DNA of 13,096 nucleotides. Origin: Candidatus Latescibacterota bacterium. Its GTDB lineage: Bacteria > Latescibacterota > UBA2968 > UBA8231. The stretch spans positions 16,052 through 29,147 of the forward strand of contig DPVW01000163.1 of NCBI GenBank assembly GCA_003529325.1, in the 5' to 3' direction. The position numbers and the translations under genes are program-made. A model generated the notes under the pieces. It made no database searches, was not told where the DNA came from, and saw nothing but the letters and a program-made list of their open reading frames with translations. Of the stretch, positions 1-6,220 are shown piece after piece; the stretch's first letter is position 1; the number at the start of each line of letters is the position of its first letter.

Positions 1-84
1 ACCTCGCGGCTATCTTGCGCAACATAAAGAGTGACCTGAACTCACACGAACAGTCTGCCCTGCTGGAAGTTTTCCACTCATTCT
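1..84. other. Left edge, no assignable gene
   Basis: No complete gene is visible here. Two plus-strand frames entering from the left edge close quickly, at TAA 25-27 and TGA 32-34, so the end of an upstream gene may lie in the first 34 bases. The few residues available are too short to recognise. The third frame stays open into the ASH-repeat gene, with a TTG at 15, but residues encoded before position 180 do not look like part of that protein. I saw no convincing promoter. Confidence 0.4.
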
Positions 85-180
85 ATGAATGTGGAACTTC
101 GACAACGTTTTTTCGGCATTCTGGTGAGTTGGTCGCTCTTTCTTTTTTGTCCGCCACTACCAGCCCCCTGCATCCGCTGA
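85..180 (+). CDS. Possible 31-aa hydrophobic leader ORF coupled to the ASH-repeat gene
   Basis: An ATG at 85 opens a 31-codon frame that ends in TGA at 178-180. The last base of that stop is the first base of the ATG of the large downstream gene (TGATG overlap). The peptide has an Arg-containing N-terminus (MNVELRQRFF) followed by a hydrophobic stretch rich in Leu, Phe and Trp and a Pro/Cys-rich end, so it resembles a signal peptide or small membrane peptide. A GGAAG lies at 65-69, about 15 nt upstream, which is long for a ribosome binding site. The downstream gene has no evident ribosome binding site, so coupling through this ORF is plausible. It could instead be a remnant of an older signal peptide separated by a frameshift, or chance. 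Confidence 0.3.
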   Translation: MNVELRQRFFGILVSWSLFLFCPPLPAPCIR

Positions 181-2930
181 TGCCAACCAGGCTCCGAAGG
201 CGCCGAGCGTTCGGCACCGCCATCCTGCTCGTCGCCTTGCTCCTGTGGGCACTTGCCCCGCAAGTTGCCGCCGCGCAGCCACTCCAGGTTACACCCGGAG
301 AGGTCGACTTCGGTATCCTCAAAAGCAGCACTGGCGCCAGTCGGGACCTCGTCATACGCAATCCGGGGACCGATCGCCTTGAGGTCAGGCTGCAGATCGA
401 CGGCGACGCCTTCCGCATCGATAGCGACACACTCCGATTTGCGGCTGGCGCCGAAATGCGTGTCCAGATCCACTTCAGCGCCATCGACATCGGTGCCTAC
501 CGCGGTGAGTTGTCCCTGCAGATCAAAGAACTCTTCGGCTCCAAGAAAATCACCGTCCCCCTCAACGCCGTCGTCGATCAAGCTGAAATTTCCATCAAAC
601 CGGTGGCGGGAATCGACGCGGGAGAGGCACGCGTAGGCTCCTCGGTAGAGCGCACCGTGCAACTGTCAAACACGGGGCGCGTCGAGTTCGTCATCGACAG
701 TCTTGCCGTGGTGCCCGCCAACATCGGCATGTCCTTGCGTGATGCCTCTGCCCGGCGCCTGCAGCCGAACAGCAGTCTCGACCTGGTCGTCGGTTTCTCG
801 CCCGTGGCGGACGGTGCCGTCAGGGGCCGACTCGCCATTTATTCCGCCGACCTGCCAGAGGGACTGATCGATATCCCCATCGCCGGCGAAGGGCTTGCAC
901 CACGGCTGGCCGTCTCTCCCCTGGCCGAGGTCGGTCTCGACTTCATGACGATGGAAGTCGGTCACCGTGAGCGCCGTTCGTTGTCCCTGTTGAATCAGGG
1001 CCGCGCCGACCTCGATGTCGATTTGCGGATCGACCACGAGGCCTTCACGGCCGGCGTCGACTCGGTCCTCGTGATCGAGGCGGGCGAGCGGCGGGATGTG
1101 GACATCCTCTTTGAGCCACGCTACGAAGGTCCCGCCAGTGGCCTCGTCGTGTTGCGCACCAACGATCCCTCCAGACAACGCATCGAATTGGCTCTGACCG
1201 GGCGCGCCCGAGTAACGCCGCCAAAGGTCGAGGTCCTGAACCGTACGCCGATCATCTTTGGCGGTGTCCCCATCGGCAATCCGGCGCAGGAACAGTTGCT
1301 GCTGTGGAATCGCGGTGGCAGTCCCTATACTGTGCGGCTCGAACTCGAGGACGAAATGGGCGCCGAATTCGCACTCGAAACCGCTGCCGTCCTGCTGCAG
1401 CCTGGGGAGAGTGGCAAGGTTGGCCTCACCTTTCAGCCCAAAGAGATCGGCGATCGCGAGGCCGTGCTATGGGTAGAGACCGAATCCGGTCGATCTCGCA
1501 TCGAACTCCACGGCACAGGCAAATTCCTCAAGCTGTCACCCTCTGCCCATGACTTCGGACGGGTCCCCGTCGGTGAGGCCAGCAGTGGTCTCATCGACTT
1601 GGTCAACATCGGCAATGCCGATTTCACCATCAGTCGCGTCCGCTCCACCAGCGACGATTTCATTCCTTACACTCAGATCTCTCCCGACAGCAAGTTCCTG
1701 TTGCCCGCCAACAGTCTGCGCTCGCTGCCCATCAATGTGACCTACGAACCCGCCTCACGTGGCCTGAGTTCGGGGACACTGCGTCTGGAGGGCTTCTGGG
1801 AGGAGGGCACGGAGACGCTGGAAATCCTGCTCAATGGTATAGGTGTCGCCGCCGAGATCGAATTGTATCCGGCAGGGACCGTCGACTTCGGTTTTGTCAT
1901 CCTCGGCGACAGTACCATGCGGACCCTGGTGGCGACCAACTCCGGGGATACATCGCTGCAAGTCGAGGCCAATGCCCTGACCCGCGAGGCTCTCGTCGAG
2001 CCCCAGTCGTTCTCTCTCGAACCCGGTGAGTCGACAACCCTCAAGGTCTTCTTCTCGCCGCAGGCTTTTGGTGAACGTTTTGGTCAGATCCTGCTTGTCA
2101 GCAACGACGTCCGTGACAAGGCACAGCCCATCAAGATCAAGGGACAGGGCGTGCTGGAGAATATCGACTTGGCACAGATCACATCGGTGACTGTATCGCG
2201 TAAGGACGTCGCACTGCCGATCCAGGTGCCGTGGAACAACACCCCCATGGTCCTGCGCGATGGCACAAGGATCGACCTGCGATTTCTGCTCCCCGATTCG
2301 CTGCGCCAAGCCTTGGTGGGCCGCCGCATCGACATCGAGTGGACCGAACTTGACGAGAACTACGACCCGAAGGGGGGTGGCAAGCAGACAACACTGCAGA
2401 TTTACGAGGATGCGGGAGGATCTCTGCTCGCCGAAGATCTGAATCTGCGCCTGAAGGAAGCGGGCACCAAACGTGTCCGCATGAGGTTGACGACGCACAG
2501 CTACCCCGGGGCTCCGCCCCAGTCCGTGAGCCAGATCTTCGAAGCCGGTGGGTGGCGCTGGGATTTCGAGGCCAAACCCCTGGTCTCTTTTCTGACGATT
2601 CGCCCAGGCCGCGACTGGACCGATAGTGACGGCAACGTGGTGAGAGGCGAGACGGAACGCCTCATCGGTTTACCCGGTCTCGCCTTCGTCGGCTGGCACA
2701 ATTCGGAGCACCCCGCGGTCTCCGGCATACACCTCACCGCCACCGGCAACGTCCTCGAGGCGCTGTCTACGGGCAACTCGATCGCAATCTCGTTGGGACT
2801 CGCCGTATCGATGTACAAAGACCGCTTCCTTCTCGGCTTCGGCTGGGACATCTACGACTCCAGAACGAAAGCCAAACGCAAAGGCAGTCAGGACTACATC
2901 ATGACCTTCAAATATTCGGGACTATTCTGA
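180..2930 (+). CDS. Secreted ASH-repeat (choice-of-anchor D-like) protein with OMP-like C-terminus
   Basis: Exported protein of 916 aa, counted from ATG 180. This start was chosen because it gives a clean signal peptide: Arg-rich n-region (residues 4-9), hydrophobic core 13-26, and a probable signal peptidase I site after VAAA (residue 32). The mature part carries about six ASH/HYDIN-type immunoglobulin-like repeats (about 35-131, 136-240, 241-345, 348-449, 450-556, 558-658). Each has the pattern of a VDFG or FG..PVG start, an LxNxG core, LxPGE, and an FxP..G..xGxL strand. Residues 660-916 are not a repeat of this kind and are rich in alternating polar/hydrophobic strands; the protein ends in IMTFKYSGLF, like the terminal beta-strand of outer-membrane proteins. 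Such repeats usually serve protein-protein contacts; the specific role is unknown. It stands apart from the downstream operon, separated by a 342-nt gap with its own promoters. Confidence 0.85.
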   Translation: MPTRLRRRRAFGTAILLVALLLWALAPQVAAAQPLQVTPGEVDFGILKSSTGASRDLVIRNPGTDRLEVRLQIDGDAFRIDSDTLRFAAGAEMRVQIHFSAIDIGAYRGELSLQIKELFGSKKITVPLNAVVDQAEISIKPVAGIDAGEARVGSSVERTVQLSNTGRVEFVIDSLAVVPANIGMSLRDASARRLQPNSSLDLVVGFSPVADGAVRGRLAIYSADLPEGLIDIPIAGEGLAPRLAVSPLAEVGLDFMTMEVGHRERRSLSLLNQGRADLDVDLRIDHEAFTAGVDSVLVIEAGERRDVDILFEPRYEGPASGLVVLRTNDPSRQRIELALTGRARVTPPKVEVLNRTPIIFGGVPIGNPAQEQLLLWNRGGSPYTVRLELEDEMGAEFALETAAVLLQPGESGKVGLTFQPKEIGDREAVLWVETESGRSRIELHGTGKFLKLSPSAHDFGRVPVGEASSGLIDLVNIGNADFTISRVRSTSDDFIPYTQISPDSKFLLPANSLRSLPINVTYEPASRGLSSGTLRLEGFWEEGTETLEILLNGIGVAAEIELYPAGTVDFGFVILGDSTMRTLVATNSGDTSLQVEANALTREALVEPQSFSLEPGESTTLKVFFSPQAFGERFGQILLVSNDVRDKAQPIKIKGQGVLENIDLAQITSVTVSRKDVALPIQVPWNNTPMVLRDGTRIDLRFLLPDSLRQALVGRRIDIEWTELDENYDPKGGGKQTTLQIYEDAGGSLLAEDLNLRLKEAGTKRVRMRLTTHSYPGAPPQSVSQIFEAGGWRWDFEAKPLVSFLTIRPGRDWTDSDGNVVRGETERLIGLPGLAFVGWHNSEHPAVSGIHLTATGNVLEALSTGNSIAISLGLAVSMYKDRFLLGFGWDIYDSRTKAKRKGSQDYIMTFKYSGLF

Positions 2931-2940
2931 AAAAAAGCGC

Positions 2941-2969
2941 TTGACGAGGGATCATTCGAGCAGTATCTA
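2941..2969 (+). promoter_or_regulatory. Sigma70-like promoter, TTGACG-N17-TATCTA
   Basis: TTGACG (2941-2946) matches five of six -35 consensus bases. TATCTA (2964-2969) is a fair -10 match, and the spacer is exactly 17 nt. It sits 11 bp past the stop of the ASH gene in the AT-rich intergenic region. A start near 2976 would give a leader of about 93 nt before the ATG at 3069, containing the direct repeats and the inverted repeat. No experimental support is available. Confidence 0.5.
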
Positions 2970-2990
2970 TTGGTCAGATTTACTGCTTTT

Positions 2991-3056
2991 TTGTTCACCG
3001 ATCAACGTCCGTGCACTGATTGACATTTGTTCACTGCTACACAAATGTCTGTTCAC
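2991..3056 (+). repeat. Three direct copies of TGTTCAC
   Basis: The heptamer TGTTCAC occurs at 2992-2998, 3028-3034 and 3050-3056. The first two copies share the longer TTGTTCAC. Start-to-start distances are 36 and 22 bp. Three copies of a 7-mer within 65 bp of non-coding DNA is more than expected by chance and suggests a protein-binding array or RNA motif. The spacing is not a constant number of helical turns, which argues against a simple iteron. Confidence 0.45.
3022..3049. repeat. Perfect 9-bp inverted repeat, GACATTTGT-N10-ACAAATGTC
   Basis: The left arm GACATTTGT (3022-3030) and right arm ACAAATGTC (3041-3049) are exact reverse complements around a 10-nt spacer. The left arm overlaps a perfect -35 hexamer TTGACA (3020-3025), for which I see no good -10 at the right distance. 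The spacing suits a dimeric repressor operator. In RNA it would form a 9-bp stem ending 9 nt before the ribosome binding site of the ORF at 3069. There is no T-run after it, so it is not an intrinsic terminator. Confidence 0.5.
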
Positions 3057-3058
3057 AC

Positions 3059-3062
3059 AGGA
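3059..3062 (+). promoter_or_regulatory. Ribosome binding site of the 34-aa ORF
   Basis: AGGA lies 6 nt before the ATG at 3069. It is one of the better-placed Shine-Dalgarno-like sequences in a window where many starts lack one, and it is the main support for calling the small ORF a gene. Confidence 0.4.
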
Positions 3063-3068
3063 TCGCGC

Positions 3069-3173
3069 ATGCACCCTCGTCACGACTTTGCCGACCGCCT
3101 TGCCCGTGCCATGACATTCGCCGCTTCGGCCTATCTCGTCGTCCGCATCGGCATGGGACTGTTACCCACCTGA
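3069..3173 (+). CDS. Hypothetical 34-aa small hydrophobic protein
   Basis: The ORF runs from ATG 3069 to TGA 3171-3173, encoding 34 residues. The N-terminus is charged (MHPRHDFADRLAR), followed by a hydrophobic stretch of about 20 residues (roughly 14-32) with small residues and one Arg, ending in LLPT. This suggests a single membrane-associated helix. A Shine-Dalgarno-like AGGA sits 6 nt upstream, and a promoter plus repeated motifs precede it. It lies 99 nt before the LytR_C gene, in the same direction. I do not recognise a family. It might be a real membrane microprotein, a regulatory leader peptide for the operon, or chance; the RBS and upstream signals favour translation. Confidence 0.4.
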   Translation: MHPRHDFADRLARAMTFAASAYLVVRIGMGLLPT

Positions 3174-3272
3174 AAGTGGTGGTTCGTACTTCGTAAAGGT
3201 TTGACTTTCGGCGGCGCCCGCCGCCATCTTAAGTAGTGTTGCTGAACCGGTCCCCTCCGTTTTGCCCACGTT
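3174..3272. other. Gap between small ORF and LytR_C gene
   Basis: These 99 bases contain a possible -35 box TTGACT, a GC palindrome and an ACCGG-containing leader, with no ribosome binding site evident before the GTG at 3273. The stop TGA 3243-3245, in frame with the LytR_C gene, limits how far upstream that gene can start. Confidence 0.5.
3201..3230 (+). promoter_or_regulatory. Possible operon promoter with a palindromic spacer
   Basis: TTGACT (3201-3206) matches five of six -35 bases. CATCTT (3225-3230), 18 nt on, is a weak -10. Most of the spacer is the perfect palindrome GGCGGC-GCCC-GCCGCC (3210-3225), which could bind a regulator over the promoter. A start near 3237 would put the first gene about 36 nt downstream. 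The -10 resembles TATCTA of the stronger upstream promoter. Transcription of the operon could also come from that promoter. Confidence 0.3.
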
Positions 3273-3737
3273 GTGGTACTCTCCGACCCCTTGTTTTTCC
3301 GGATCCCGCTATTCGTGCAGGAAAAAGCCCTCTGGCTATTGGCCAGCGTCGCCGGTATCGTTCTACTCGGTGTAGCGTTGCGACCGCAGTGGGAGACCTC
3401 AGCGGCGACGACGACAACGGAGCCAGTGCCACTACTGGGCTCCTTCCGCGTCGCCGTCCTCAATGGTTGTGGTGATGCCCACGTGGCTGCACGCATGACA
3501 CGTAAAGCCCGTGGCTTGGGCATCGACGTGATCCACGAAGGGAACGCTTCGAGTTTCAATTTTCTCGAGTCCCTGGTGATTGACCGAACCGGGGACCTCG
3601 AGCGCGCTCGAAATGTCGCCAGAGCTTTGGGGATCCCGAGCACAATTCAACAGATTAGCGACGACGCATATCGCCTCGAGGAGGTGACCGTGATCGTCGG
3701 TCGTGACTACAGGCGCCTCGGCCTGCTCGAACCCTAA
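3273..3737 (+). CDS. Membrane-anchored LytR_C domain protein
   Basis: Protein of 154 aa if GTG 3273 is used. An in-frame TGA at 3243-3245 bars earlier starts; TTG 3291 and GTG 3315 are alternatives, and none has a strong ribosome binding site. Residues 19-36 form one transmembrane helix, followed by a Thr/Ala-rich linker. Residues about 57-150 match the LytR/CpsA/Psr C-terminal (LytR_C) fold: VAVLNGCG...AARMTRKARGLGIDV, a central SLVIDRTGD strand, RARNVARALGI, and VTVIVGRDY. There is no LCP catalytic domain, so this is the stand-alone LytR_C type, probably facing the periplasm. Its biochemical function is unsettled; an envelope role fits the operon. It lies 14 nt before the proposed start of rsfS, a pairing I recall as recurrent in several phyla. 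Confidence 0.8.
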   Translation: MVLSDPLFFRIPLFVQEKALWLLASVAGIVLLGVALRPQWETSAATTTTEPVPLLGSFRVAVLNGCGDAHVAARMTRKARGLGIDVIHEGNASSFNFLESLVIDRTGDLERARNVARALGIPSTIQQISDDAYRLEEVTVIVGRDYRRLGLLEP

Positions 3738-3742
3738 GGGAG
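3738..3742 (+). promoter_or_regulatory. Shine-Dalgarno that places the rsfS start at ATC 3752
   Basis: GGGAG follows the TAA of the LytR_C gene directly and lies 9 nt before an in-frame ATC at 3752. No ATG, GTG or TTG exists in the rsfS frame between this site and 3842, which already lies inside the conserved domain. The site therefore argues that translation begins at or near the ATC. Confidence 0.5.
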
Positions 3743-3751
3743 CAAACGACC

Positions 3752-4201
3752 ATCGCCACCGAACCTACCTCCCCCGTTGACGAAGATCCCCGTCTTCGTC
3801 TGATCGTCGATACGCTACAGGAGCACAAGGCGCTCGATGTCGTGCTCATCGACCTACGCGGAGTAAGTGACGCCGCCGATTTCTTCATCATCTGCAGCGG
3901 CACATCCGAACCGCATGTTCGCGCCCTGGCCAACGATGTGGCCAACACGCTGCGCGAAGCTGGGCACAAGCCCTGGCACGTAGAGGGCATCGAATCGCTG
4001 CGTTGGGTCCTCGTCGATCTCGTGGACGTCGTCATCCACATCTTCCGCCAGGAGGCTCGAGACTTCTATGCACTCGAGCGACTCTGGGGGGATGCCGACA
4101 TGTCTCGCCTTGGCGACAGTTGGACGGCTGAGGAGACCGGCGAGGACGACGGCGAGTTTACCTTCGCTCCCTCCACCAAGAGTCTACGCAATGGCCAGTG
4201 A
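3752..4201 (+). CDS. rsfS: Ribosome silencing factor RsfS (RsfS/YbeB/iojap)
   Basis: RsfS binds ribosomal protein uL14 and blocks joining of the subunits, lowering translation when nutrients are short. Family signatures are clear: DLRGVSDAADFFIICSGTS, HVRALANDV, WVLVDLVDVVIHIF, and RDFYALERLWGDA. From ATC 3752 the product is 149 aa, longer than the usual 105-130 because of an acidic tail after the ERLWGDA motif. The first conventional start, GTG 3842, would remove the family's first helix (LRLIVDTLQEHKALDVV) and is too late. Upstream in frame there is no ATG, GTG or TTG; CTG 3800 would keep most of the domain but has no ribosome binding site. ATC 3752 has GGGAG 9 nt upstream and gives an MATEPTSP-like N-terminus. 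A sequencing or real G-to-C change of an ATG is equally possible. It overlaps mtnA by 11 nt. Confidence 0.9.
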   Translation: MATEPTSPVDEDPRLRLIVDTLQEHKALDVVLIDLRGVSDAADFFIICSGTSEPHVRALANDVANTLREAGHKPWHVEGIESLRWVLVDLVDVVIHIFRQEARDFYALERLWGDADMSRLGDSWTAEETGEDDGEFTFAPSTKSLRNGQ

Positions 4202-5282
4202 AACCATCGCGACCCTGAGTTGGCGCGACGCCGCAGATGCAGCACCACCGGCCCTGGTACTGCTCGATCAGACACGACTGCCGGTGGAAGTCGTATGCCT
4301 CGACTGTGAGGATGTGGAGAGTATAGCCGAAGCGATCGAATCGCTGCGGGTTCGTGGGGCACCGGCCATCGGTGTCGCCGCCGCTTATGGGACCGCCATC
4401 GGCGCCTGGCATGCCCGCGGCGCCGCTGCTATGGCCGAATTGGTGGGTGCCACCATCGATCGACTCGCCCGTACCCGGCCCACTGCTGTCAATCTGTTCT
4501 GGTCCCTCGACCACATGCGCAACGTCCTGCAGGCGAATGCCAGTCGTAGCGATGATGATCTCTATGCCAGTCTCGTGGCAGCGGCACGGCAGATACACGA
4601 AGATGACCGGGTCCTATGCCAACGCCTGGGCGAACATGGCGCCAGTCTGCTTCCGGAAGAGGCGACCATTCTCACCCACTGCAACGCCGGTGCCCTCGCA
4701 ACCGCCGGTTGGGGTACCGCACTCGGTGTCGTCTACGCTGCCGTCGAGCAGGGCAAGAAGATTCACGTATATGCCGATGAGACTCGCCCGCTGCTGCAAG
4801 GCGCAAGACTGACAGCCTGGGAACTGCAGCGTCGTGGCGTCGAGGTCACGGTCATCTGCGATGTCGCAGCCGCTTCCGTACTTCGTGATCGCAGCGTTGA
4901 TTGTGTCATCACCGGCGCCGATCGGATCGCCGCCAATGGTGACGTCGCCAACAAGATCGGCACCTATGGTGTCGCCCTTCTGGCGCAAGCTCACGACATT
5001 CCCTTCTATGTCGCCGCACCCACCTCGACGGTCGATCTCGACCTGGCCGCCGGCGATCAGATCCCCATTGAGGAACGATCCGCCACGGAGGTCACACAAG
5101 GCTTCGGGTGCCGCACCGTACCGGAGGGTGTCAGCGTCTTCAATCCAGCTTTCGATGTGACACCGAACGAACTGATCTCCGCCATTGTCACCGAGTATGG
5201 CATTGCCCGCGCACCCTTCGGCGACACCTTGCGCAACTGGGGGCGAGCGGTGCCCGCCGCCATCGGTGCGAACGCGGCATGA
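4191..5282 (+). CDS. mtnA: S-methyl-5-thioribose-1-phosphate isomerase
   Basis: MtnA converts 5-methylthioribose 1-phosphate to 5-methylthioribulose 1-phosphate in the methionine salvage pathway, in the cytoplasm. The 363-aa product from ATG 4191 has the usual family length. Visible signatures are RVRGAPAIGVAAAYG (about 51-66), THCNAGALATAGWGTALG with the catalytic Cys at about 164, YADETRPLLQGARLTAWEL, GADRIAANGDVANKIGTY with the catalytic Asp at about 244, and PFYVAAPTST. These sites match Cys160 and Asp240 of the Bacillus subtilis enzyme. The family also contains eIF2B-like proteins, but the paired Cys and Asp favour the isomerase. The start overlaps the end of rsfS by 11 nt and the stop overlaps the next start (ATGA). 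No other methionine salvage gene is in the window, so it sits metabolically alone among envelope genes. Confidence 0.93.
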   Translation: MASETIATLSWRDAADAAPPALVLLDQTRLPVEVVCLDCEDVESIAEAIESLRVRGAPAIGVAAAYGTAIGAWHARGAAAMAELVGATIDRLARTRPTAVNLFWSLDHMRNVLQANASRSDDDLYASLVAAARQIHEDDRVLCQRLGEHGASLLPEEATILTHCNAGALATAGWGTALGVVYAAVEQGKKIHVYADETRPLLQGARLTAWELQRRGVEVTVICDVAAASVLRDRSVDCVITGADRIAANGDVANKIGTYGVALLAQAHDIPFYVAAPTSTVDLDLAAGDQIPIEERSATEVTQGFGCRTVPEGVSVFNPAFDVTPNELISAIVTEYGIARAPFGDTLRNWGRAVPAAIGANAA

Positions 5283-6220
5283 ACCCCGCTGCGGCATCCC
5301 GCCCAGCTCGCGCATCGGCGGCTCTGTTGATTGGCGCGGCAATGTCGGTCAGCGGCTGTGCCAGCCACGCGCAGACAGCCCCAGTCTATCGAGAGGCAGC
5401 CCCGGCGGGCAGCACGGAGATCACGGTGCGCGAGGAATTCGACCCCGCCCGATTCCGCGAGGATCTGCTGCTGATTCAACCCCTGTTCACACCGCCGGAA
5501 GTGATCGCCGAGCCCGTGCCACCCACTGCTAAACGGGTTTACAGCCCCGCATCCTTTCCTGAGACCGACCAGGACTCCCAGGTTACCACGGCCGAGGTCG
5601 TATATCGTGTGCAGGTCATCGCGCTGACCCGCCAACAGGGGGCCCAACAGATCGCCGATGAACTGGCACGACGCTTCGAGGTGCCTGCCGATGTGCTGTC
5701 GCAAGGCAACCTGTACGCCGTGCACGCAGGCCACCTGGTCAACGCTGGCGCCGCCGACAGTCTGCGACGGCAGATCGCCGGACTCAGCCGTGGATACGAG
5801 GGTGCCTTTCTTGTAAGTGACACGCTGTACACCCCGACCGAAGTCATCGTCGATGACGATATTTTATCGGCGGATCTGCCGCAGGCGGAAAGGCTGACCG
5901 AAGAACCACCTACCCTTGAGATCGATCTGCCAGCATTTGAGCCAGAACTCGTACAGGGCCAGGGGTATCGTGTGCTCATCATCCAGTTCCAGGACCAGCA
6001 GAGCGCTCAGGAGTACCGCAGCCGGGTTATGAAGCGATTAAAAATCGATGACGTCGATGTGAAGTTTGAAGCACCCTACCACAAAGTGTTGGCCGGTAGT
6101 TTCCGCACCTCCACGCAGGCACAAAAATTTGTCGAACATTGCCGATCGCTTGGTTACCGATCGGCGGCACGGGTTCCGGGAGAGGTCTTCCTGCCACGAG
6201 AAGAGGGGGAGAATCGGTGA
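5279..6220 (+). CDS. Lipoprotein with two SPOR domains
   Basis: Probable envelope lipoprotein of 313 aa. ATG 5279 is chosen because it overlaps the mtnA stop as ATGA and gives a lipoprotein signal: Arg-containing N-terminus, a hydrophobic segment (about 13-25) and the lipobox VSGC with Cys27. A Pro-rich stretch (about 66-95) is followed by two SPOR-like domains, roughly 108-180 (VVYRVQVIALTRQQGAQQIA) and 229-299 (GYRVLIIQFQDQQSAQEY... VLAGSFRTSTQAQKFV). They are joined by an acidic Pro-containing linker. SPOR domains bind glycan strands stripped of stem peptides, often at sites of wall remodelling. The second domain is the clearer match; the first is more diverged. Its stop overlaps the start of the MltD-like gene (GTGA), so production of the two is probably coupled and they may act on the same glycan. 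Confidence 0.8.
   Translation: MNPAAASRPARASAALLIGAAMSVSGCASHAQTAPVYREAAPAGSTEITVREEFDPARFREDLLLIQPLFTPPEVIAEPVPPTAKRVYSPASFPETDQDSQVTTAEVVYRVQVIALTRQQGAQQIADELARRFEVPADVLSQGNLYAVHAGHLVNAGAADSLRRQIAGLSRGYEGAFLVSDTLYTPTEVIVDDDILSADLPQAERLTEEPPTLEIDLPAFEPELVQGQGYRVLIIQFQDQQSAQEYRSRVMKRLKIDDVDVKFEAPYHKVLAGSFRTSTQAQKFVEHCRSLGYRSAARVPGEVFLPREEGENR
6205..6211 (+). promoter_or_regulatory. Ribosome binding site deciding the MltD-like start
   Basis: GGGGGAG lies 5 nt before GTG 6217 but 14 nt before the alternative ATG 6226. The spacing favours GTG 6217, which also forms a GTGA overlap with the preceding stop. Confidence 0.5.

Larger units (their letters stand above)
2931..3068. other. AT-richer regulatory stretch upstream of a small ORF
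   Basis: This non-coding stretch is visibly AT-richer than the surrounding genes. It holds an 8-bp palindrome AAGCGCTT (2935-2942) touching a good -35 box, a sigma70-like promoter, three copies of TGTTCAC (starts 2992, 3028, 3050) and a 9-bp inverted repeat. There is no hairpin followed by a T-run after the ASH gene, so no intrinsic terminator is seen. Together the elements suggest a regulated leader for the small ORF at 3069 or for the operon beyond it. Confidence 0.5.

Noticed and set aside
15..179. N-terminal extension of the ASH-repeat protein from TTG 15
   Set aside because: It would bury the clear signal peptide that starts at ATG 180 behind 55 residues with no family resemblance.
1755..2498. 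Long minus-strand open frame (247 codons) within the ASH-repeat gene
   Set aside because: The plus-strand frame has a signal peptide and repeats; the antisense translation shows no recognisable motif.
2931..2945. Possible terminator after the ASH gene (A-run and AAGCGCTT)
   Set aside because: The palindrome is only 8 bp with no loop and no downstream T-run on this strand; it overlaps a -35 box instead.
3026..3048. Second promoter built on the perfect TTGACA at 3020-3025
   Set aside because: At 16-18 nt the downstream hexamers (CAAATG, AAATGT, AATGTC) are poor -10 matches.
4068..4190. Extended mtnA start inside rsfS
   Set aside because: The added residues are a frame shadow of rsfS. ATG 4191 gives the usual family N-terminus.
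5108..5278. Extended start of the SPOR lipoprotein inside mtnA
   Set aside because: ATG 5279 gives the lipoprotein signal and the ATGA overlap; the extension is a shadow of mtnA.
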